From Chimonanthus salicifolius (Eukaryota; Streptophyta; Magnoliopsida; Laurales; Calycanthaceae), in contig CM023542.1 in the NCBI GenBank assembly GCA_013350335.1, positions 2,542,001 through 2,606,000 on the forward strand: a DNA stretch of 64,000 bases, written 5' to 3'. The notes under the pieces were generated by a model, which worked only from the letters and a program-made list of their open reading frames with translations, had not been told where the DNA came from and did not search any database. A program made the translations under genes and the position numbers. Numbering within the stretch: position 1 is the stretch's first letter; each line of letters opens with the position of its first letter. Shown piece by piece: positions 57,880-64,000 of the stretch.

Positions 57880-58038
57880 CTCACATGGGTGTAGCTAAAT
57901 TGGTAATCTCCTATCTTAGGAAGTAGGATGTGTCAGGTTTGAGTCCCAATAGCGTCACTTGGTGTGTCCTAAAGGCCGTGGGTATCACCTATGGAAGTTT
58001 TACGTTGGATTTTCTATACGTAAATTCAAAAAAAAAGG
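57880..58038 (+). mobile_element. tRNA-type SINE with TSD
   Basis: Box A-like TGGGTGTAGCTAAATTGG and box B-like GGTTTGAGTCCC (57935-57946) are spaced as in tRNA-derived SINEs. The tail is GTAAATTC plus A-run. Flanks AGTAAGTTATG (57869-57879) and AGTAAGTTGTG (58039-58049) match at 10 of 11. About 159 bp, no coding. Confidence 0.85.
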
Positions 58039-58049
58039 AGTAAGTTGTG

Positions 58050-59693
58050 TTTTTTTTTTTCTATAATTTACTATTTTAAATCAATTTTTAAACTTTAAAT
58101 TTATGATTTAAAAATATAATTTATCTAATCTAATTAAGGTAGTCTTTTATGACCTTATATTCAAATCTATGTTTTTAATAAATCAATCACTTCTACATTT
58201 TATAGATTATATTTTAAGTGTAAATGTACAGAGTTACACAAAAACACACCTGCATGTTAATTATTCATATAATTATTTTTATATCACAGTAAAGTATATA
58301 AAACTTAAGATCTATTTTATGACGTATTTTATTAATTTATTTCATCATATATTAGTAAAGGATTCACGAAAGTTCCACATTTTACCTCTTTCCATTTATT
58401 TATATTAATCACAAGAATCACTGAATACAATCAGTCAAAATGTAAGCAAAATTAGGTTGGCGAAGGGGACCGCCACCACTTGTAAACTTGGGTGCAACCC
58501 CACCCTACCAGTTTCGCACTTGCTATTATGCACCTGTCTAATTTTCAACCATAAATTCTGAAAAATTGCCTTGTTTGGGTGTGTCTCACTGTTTGTCATT
58601 TTTTTATAAAAGGTTAGGCCAGTAAAATTTTGCTACCGAAATTCTATAATGAGATTTTTTATCAAATCTATTATAGTGGTGTATATTTGAATATTATGTA
58701 TAGGTGATTAAATAGATATAAATTATGTAAATTTTTATCACCAATTGATTATTTAAGTTCTATAATTTTTGTCTTTTGAAAATTTTAAAATTAAGAAATA
58801 GAATAATCATATAAAAATGAAATTTCATATAATGTCTACTCATATAAATTTCTTTACATTATAATAACTAAAGACTCATTTAAAAAAGAAGACCCATTAT
58901 TAAATCTCTGTACAAAAAGTTGTTAAGAGTTCTTTTTACATCGAGCACAGAAAATTCAGACACAGTCCTATTAAAATCTCCATAGGTGAGACCACTACCT
59001 CTAAAGCATACGGAGCCCTTTTCATCCTTATATCTTCTCCGAGTAATGTCTCTCATGTCTTTCTCACTATTCCAATTATCATGCACTATAATATTTATCA
59101 TTGAATTAGAAATTTAGGATCTCGGTTAAAAATAAAATGTCTCTAATTCACTATACATTTAGACATCATGATTTTAAGAATTAAAGTGGTAGAAACTCAA
59201 AGAGGTTAAAGTGATAAACGAAAATCCACCATTCAATTTGATTCTCATTTCACTTCAAAAGTCATGTCCCATAACTTAGTTTGTGTACTTGCAGAGATTT
59301 AGATCTCCAAGAACTAGTAGTGCCCTGCGAGGTCGGACAACTTGGTCATCCAAAAAATTAAAGTGGTGAAATTCAATTGCAGACCACTCGGATCTCACCA
59401 TCCTCCATTATTTGAATCTCACCTGGTAAGAGATTCATTAAAAATAATAATAATAATAATAACAAAAATACAGCCAATTGTATTATTAGACGATGGTGTA
59501 CTTCTTGTCAATTGACAATTGATTTTTTATAAGAGTTATTTATTATCTGATCCACTGACCCTTTTCTTTTTTAAACTCAACACATGGAGAAAGACACAAA
59601 TCGTCCATATAAATTAAAATCGAAGTAACAAAGCTAGAGGTGGCAAATATTTTTTTTAACTAACTCATAGGTTGCAATGTGTAAATTGTAATT
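58050..59693. other. Upstream DNA, nothing recognised
   Basis: AT-rich sequence with (AAT)n at 59446-59463. No element ends or genes can be supported. Confidence 0.5.
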
Positions 59694-59705
59694 CCATAGA
59701 CAATT

Positions 59706-60244
59706 TTTTTTTTATAACTAGGGAAAACTCTAAGTGCACTTTTGCGGTATGTTGTTAAGGTGCCAAGGTGCATTTACGCTTACCTCTCTTAAAACCCCTA
59801 GAGGTAAGGGTGAAATTCAAGTCGGATTTTGGCCCGAATCCACATGACTCTATCCGAAAATCATGCGGGTCTGGTTATGAAAATCGGGTCAGCGGATAGA
59901 GCTGGGTTGAGAAGTTAGAAATCCGTATTAAATTCGGGTCGAGTTAACTTGAGAGATTTTTAAGTTAACCCGACTCAATCAAATCCTATCTAATCCTTTA
60001 AAAAGTAAGTTAAAGTAGGTTCAAAATGCTAGTCGGGTGGAATTTCGAGTTGAGTCAAATTATAATTCGAATCGGATCAAGTCAAAAAGTTCGAGTCAAA
60101 AGTTCGAATTTGATTGAATTAGATTCTATACATTAATAATTCAGACTGAGTTGAATTTTAAAAATCTCAACTTGACCCAGCATGATTTCAGCCCTATCTA
60201 GAGGAGATGCCCTATACCCATACAGGACGCCTCCTGATAACTCC
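59706..60244 (-). mobile_element. SINE-like retroposon with nested hAT MITE
   Basis: CCATAGACAATT repeats exactly at 59694-59705 and 60245-60256. Next to the left copy is a T-run (reversed A-tail), so a minus-strand retroposon of about 140 bp inserted here. The hAT MITE 59805-60196 then landed in it. Family not named. Confidence 0.7.
59805..60196. mobile_element. hAT MITE (TAGGGCTGAAA family)
   Basis: Ends TAAGGGTGAAATTC and, reversed, TAGGGCTGAAATCATG. Flanks CCTAGAGG (59797-59804) and TCTAGAGG (60197-60204). The interior is rich in GGGTCGAGTT-type motifs. Confidence 0.85.
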
Positions 60245-60622
60245 CCATAGACAATTATAATATAACACTGATGAATTGAAGCCAAATATTTGCAAAATCA
60301 TTGTGCGATTATAATTCTTAATAAAAGAGAAGGGTTGGACGTGGACTGATCTTGTAAATTTGAGCAAGATGACGGGCAATTTGAGCACTGTGTCTCATAG
60401 TTACTGGGCCAAGGGAACAGGGCACTTTTAGTGGAAGGAAAGTTATTGGTCTTTCTCAAGTCTCTAGAAGTCCGTGACCACAACAGAGAGGTGGGGGTGG
60501 GGCACATGTTATTCGAATATTTTTGGAATTTTTCTTTACATCTCAAACGCATATTTCCTGCATATTCGAATCTTGTGACATTCATGGCTAAGATATTAGT
60601 TTTTTTTTTTTCTACGATTAAG

Positions 60623-60995
60623 TAGAATTAAAATTTGGATTGAATTGGATCAGGTCGAATTTTAATAAATTCAAATCAATCTATGTAAAAAATTATTAAA
60701 CTCGATCCAACCTAAGCTGCTGAACCGAATTTCTCAGCTAACCCAACTCGAATGTCTGACCGAGTCCACCCGAGTGGTGTTTTATAACTTCGTTCACGTG
60801 GATCAAGTCGGATTACGTCAGATCGGTCAGATTGATTTTAAATTTCTCAACACAATCTGACCTAAATTTCATACGGATTTTTATTTTTTCCAACCCGACT
60901 TGATCCAAAATATACAAATACATAACCTAAACCCACTGATTTCTCGGATCGGATCATGCTGGTCGGGTTAAAACCCAACGGAAGTTTCATCCCTA
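60623..60995 (-). mobile_element. hAT MITE (same family), reversed orientation
   Basis: Reversed left end TAGGGATGAAACTTCCG; degenerate other end TAGAATTAAAATTTGG. Flanks CGATTAAG (60615-60622) and TGATTAAG (60996-61003). It matches the copy at 62792 along its length when reversed. Confidence 0.82.
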
Positions 60996-61714
60996 TGATT
61001 AAGGTGTTCAGAAATTTCACACGTAGACAATTTTATTTAAATAATTTTTGGAGCATGTGCACACTTCCAATACTACACATGCTGGATCTGCAATTAGATA
61101 GAGTGGCCCATTGGAGATAAATATAAATCAAACTCAAGATCCTCCTTTTTGAAGCGGGCATCTTGACTATTAGGATATTATTGGTTGAGACTTGAGAGTG
61201 GGTTTGATGAAAAATGATTAAATTAGATTTTATAAAGCTGATATTTATGCACTTTCTCCTTTCATCTCCACTGTGATGTTATGTATTAGAGATTAAATTA
61301 GACATTTAAATAGTAGTCAAGTTATAAAATAATTAATATTTATCTTATATTTAAATTCAGCAATAAAAGTTCTTACTAACTAATAATTAACAGGTTCTTA
61401 ATTGATCATTTCTTGTGATCTTGGCAGCCACTGCCCCACTTACTGTGACCTTGTACCTGTAAAGAGAATTTAAAAGAATCTTTTGAGCAAGAGATACTTT
61501 TGACAAACAAAAGATAAGTATTTTAAGTATGTGACTACGAGTAGGAGATTTTTCTATTATGGGATACAAAAGATATTCTAAACAAATGAGGTAAATGTCG
61601 ATTCATCTACTATTTCCATCTTAAATGGTGTCATCTTTTCATCCATTCAATTGGTCATGAACAAACAAGAAGATACAAAATTGGAGATTACTTATATATT
61701 AAAATCAAATTCAA

Positions 61715-61841
61715 GAAGTGGAGGTTGCAGATTTGAGTTCATAGTCAAATCTTAGTGTGTCTTAAGAGCAGTGAGTTCACTCGTGGGATTTTTATATTGA
61801 GTATCCTACGATTTTTCATACGTAAATTAAAAAAAAAAAAA
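61715..61841 (+). mobile_element. Second copy of the SINE, 5'-incomplete
   Basis: CAGATTTGAGTTC (box B position), TTAGTGTGTCTTAAGAGC and TTTCATACGTAAATT plus a long A-run follow the same order as the SINE at 57880, with many substitutions. Confidence 0.65.
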
Positions 61842-62035
61842 TTCAAACTCAATGCATCCAGAAATAAATTAAAATGAAAAAAAGAAGAGGAAATTCCTCA
61901 CCTGAAGATGAAGTTTCTTCATCTCTCTCTTCTCTTGTTTAAAAGTCTTTTTTTCACTTAAATCATTAGATTAATAGTTAGACCATCACAATTAATCTAA
62001 TGGTGAAGATATATTATCAAAGAAAATTATAAAAA

Positions 62036-62351
62036 GGCCAGCGATCCTCCTACGGGCATTTTGTGTTTAGCGATACGGGTTTTAGTGTATTCTCAATTTT
62101 ACCCTTTGTATAAACAGTAAAATTTCAATGGGCTGATTTTTACTGTTCATGTAAATTTTGGAGAGCCGATTTGCATTATTTATGAATTTCGGCTAGCTGA
62201 TTTGCACTGTTCACGAACTTTGGCGAGCCGCTTACACTTTTCGTGATTTTGGCATTATTTTTTCTTCGGTACGGCAAGTGGAGCGCAAATTTTATATCAC
62301 TGTAAAACCCGTGTCTGTATACACAAAATGATCGTGTGAAGATAGCTGGCC
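62036..62351. mobile_element. Mutator-like MITE, perfect 9-bp TSD
   Basis: Terminal inverted repeats of about 49 bp start GGCCAGC and share CATTTTGTGT then ACGGGTTTTA. TTATAAAAA flanks both ends (62027-62035, 62352-62360). The interior (62130-62265) has about four imperfect 33-bp units with GAGCCGATTTGCACTGTTCA. Confidence 0.9.
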
Positions 62352-62791
62352 TTATAAAAATGTGAATCTAAGCTTTAATGAAAAGTAGGTCCCACATGAG
62401 CTTTTTGTGCTCGAGCTATATGGCTGTGCATTTGAATAAACGTAAATATATTTCATGCTGATTTTCTTTTGTTGAAATTTTGGTATCAACACCATTAACT
62501 GTCATTAGTATCTTCATATAATCAAATACCAAAATTCTGTTTATTTAAGATCAGCTTATTAAATTTTACTTCTTTGACTTTTTGAAAAATCATAACTTAT
62601 GACAAGCATTATAGAAAAAATGTACAGCTCGTCAAAGAAATTCAACAAAACAATGTTATTAACAAAGTGGGGAAAAATGTAAAACTCTAAAAAAATATTA
62701 CTAAAGAGGGGAAAGCCTAGCAGGATACCAAGGGTGCTGGCCTGCTGGGTGAGCCTCCGTCATTAGTTTTGAGCCATGGTTTTCATGGAAG

Positions 62792-63086
62792 TAGGGGTGA
62801 AGCTTGGTTTGGGTTTTAACCTAACCCATATGACCCGATCTGAAAAATCAGTGGGTTTGAGTTATGTTTTTGTATATTTCGAGTCGAGTCGGGTTGGATT
62901 GAGAAATTTAAAATCGACCGACTCAATGTAATCCGATTAGACCTGCGTACACCAAGTTATAAAACATCACTCGGGTTGACCTGAGTCAGAAATTCTGATC
63001 GAGTCAGGTTGGATATAGTTCAATAATTTTTTATATGAATTAGATTGAGTTTATTAAAATCCGACCTGAGCCGAATTTCGGCCCTA
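62792..63086 (+). mobile_element. hAT MITE (TAGGGCTGAAA family)
   Basis: TAGGGGTGAAGCTTGG to GAATTTCGGCCCTA. Flanks CATGGAAG (62784-62791) and CATGAAAG (63087-63094). Confidence 0.85.
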
Positions 63087-63256
63087 CATGAAAGCGATTG
63101 TTTTGGAGTGATGGCTGGAGCCAAGAAGGTGATTAGATATTTACATGAATGGATATCCAACAACAACAATTTATATGGACCAAAGGCAACAAGCCCCATT
63201 CTTGACTAAGGCCCAAAACCATCGCTACACTTACTTGGTTTTCACCTTACTCTGGC

Positions 63257-63305
63257 AGTCTGGCCTTGGTCTGGAAGATGAAAATGCCAGAAACAAGGCC
63301 AGACT
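63257..63305. repeat. Inverted repeat, 12-bp perfect arms
   Basis: AGTCTGGCCTTG (63257-63268) and CAAGGCCAGACT (63294-63305), with a further inner pair TCTGG/CCAGA. Confidence 0.85.
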
Positions 63306-63531
63306 ATCAATATGCCTGGCATCATAATCAATTCTCTCTCTCTTGAAGTACAGAGTTCTTTCTATCCATCACTTTCAAGGGAAAGAATATGACCTTTGTG
63401 TCCCCCCATCTGTCAATATATTTCTTTTCTCTGCAAGATAACTTTCTTAATTTCTTATTCGAAAGAGTTAATGGTTGAAATATCTTTATTTTTTCTAATA
63501 AAGTTATGTATATTATATATTTATATTTTTA

Positions 63532-63838
63532 CAGTGGGCATCTTAATACGGACATTATCTTTTAAGAGACACAGATTTTAGTGAATTTCTCATTTTGTCT
63601 CTCATACATCTGCATAAATCGGTTCACCGACCGGATCACTTGAAAATCGGTGCACCGAAAGGATATTTTACACATAAATCGGCTCACTTTTTCAGTGAAT
63701 CAGTTCACTCATCAGTACACCGGACAGTGCACCAATTCACTGAAAAAGTGAGCCGATTTTTGCAGATGGAAGCAAAGTGAAAAATTTGAAAAGCCCGTGT
63801 CTACTAAAAGAGTATTCATTTATTAAAATGGCCATTCT
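63532..63838. mobile_element. Long-TIR MITE with internal perfect hairpin
   Basis: Ends CAGTGGGCATCTTAATA and, reversed, GAATGGCCATTTTAATA. Similarity between the inverted arms runs for about 100 bp. TATTTTTA flanks both sides (63524-63531, 63839-63846). The core has perfect 25-bp arms (63676-63700, 63735-63759) around a 34-nt loop. Probably Mutator-like, by its likeness to the element at 62036. Confidence 0.75.
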
Positions 63839-64000
63839 ATTTTTAACATTTACATGCGTTTAATTGGTGAAGTGTGATATTTAAAAAATGTTGGCCATAT
63901 TTTTTTTTCGTTTTACGAGACTATCTCATTCTTTTTTGTAAAAATAAGATTTTTGAGGAAAGAAATATAAACACCAGATTTTCATGGCCTGACATGGTGC

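Overview
The window is plant nuclear DNA. The evidence is one split gene for a plastid starch enzyme with GT-AG introns, TRIM, Copia and Gypsy-type LTR elements, RNase-H-bearing LINEs, and hAT and Mutator-like MITEs. The species cannot be read from it. The intron sizes and repeat load suggest a large-genome, possibly woody angiosperm, which is inference.

One host gene dominates: a class A starch branching enzyme (SBE2 type) on the minus strand. Its start codon is at 54362, and 14 exons run leftward to 1429. The exons sum to 1,623 nt, or 541 codons, with every junction in phase, no internal stop and GT-AG at every junction that can be checked. The rest of the enzyme (about 300 residues, including the ESHDQ region) lies off the left edge. 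About 53 kb of genomic DNA therefore carries 1.6 kb of coding sequence.

The introns are almost entirely repeats. Intron 14 (left edge) holds a LINE remnant. Intron 13 (1558-4659) holds a complete TRIM and a hAT element. Intron 11 (5002-15845) is a stack of insertions: a LINE (7.1-13.8 kb) split by a 1.0-kb solo LTR, a 3.4-kb Gypsy-like LTR-type insertion and a small Copia-type LTR, next to a mosaic TRIM cluster. Intron 10 holds a Copia tail split by another TRIM. Intron 9 (17824-26703) holds Copia gag remnants and a LINE split by a hAT MITE. Intron 8 holds a LINE tail, a deleted Copia and a hAT tail. Intron 7 holds a hAT MITE and LTR-like sequence. Intron 5 holds a nearly complete, recently inserted Copia element (38132-43306). 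Intron 1 holds two LINE tails, a TRIM-type solo LTR and a decayed Copia.

The DNA upstream of the gene (54363-64000) has no recognisable gene. It is AT-rich and carries small non-autonomous elements whose target-site duplications are still readable: a tRNA-type SINE and a second partial copy, a minus-strand retroposon, three hAT MITEs of one family and two Mutator-like MITEs.

The transposon reading frames are all broken. The only intact coding sequence seen is the starch branching enzyme, which would make alpha-1,6 branches in amylopectin in plastids. No new protein-coding system was found. The most distinctive signals are structural: readable insertion histories, a stem-loop shared by several LINE tails, and long inverted repeats.
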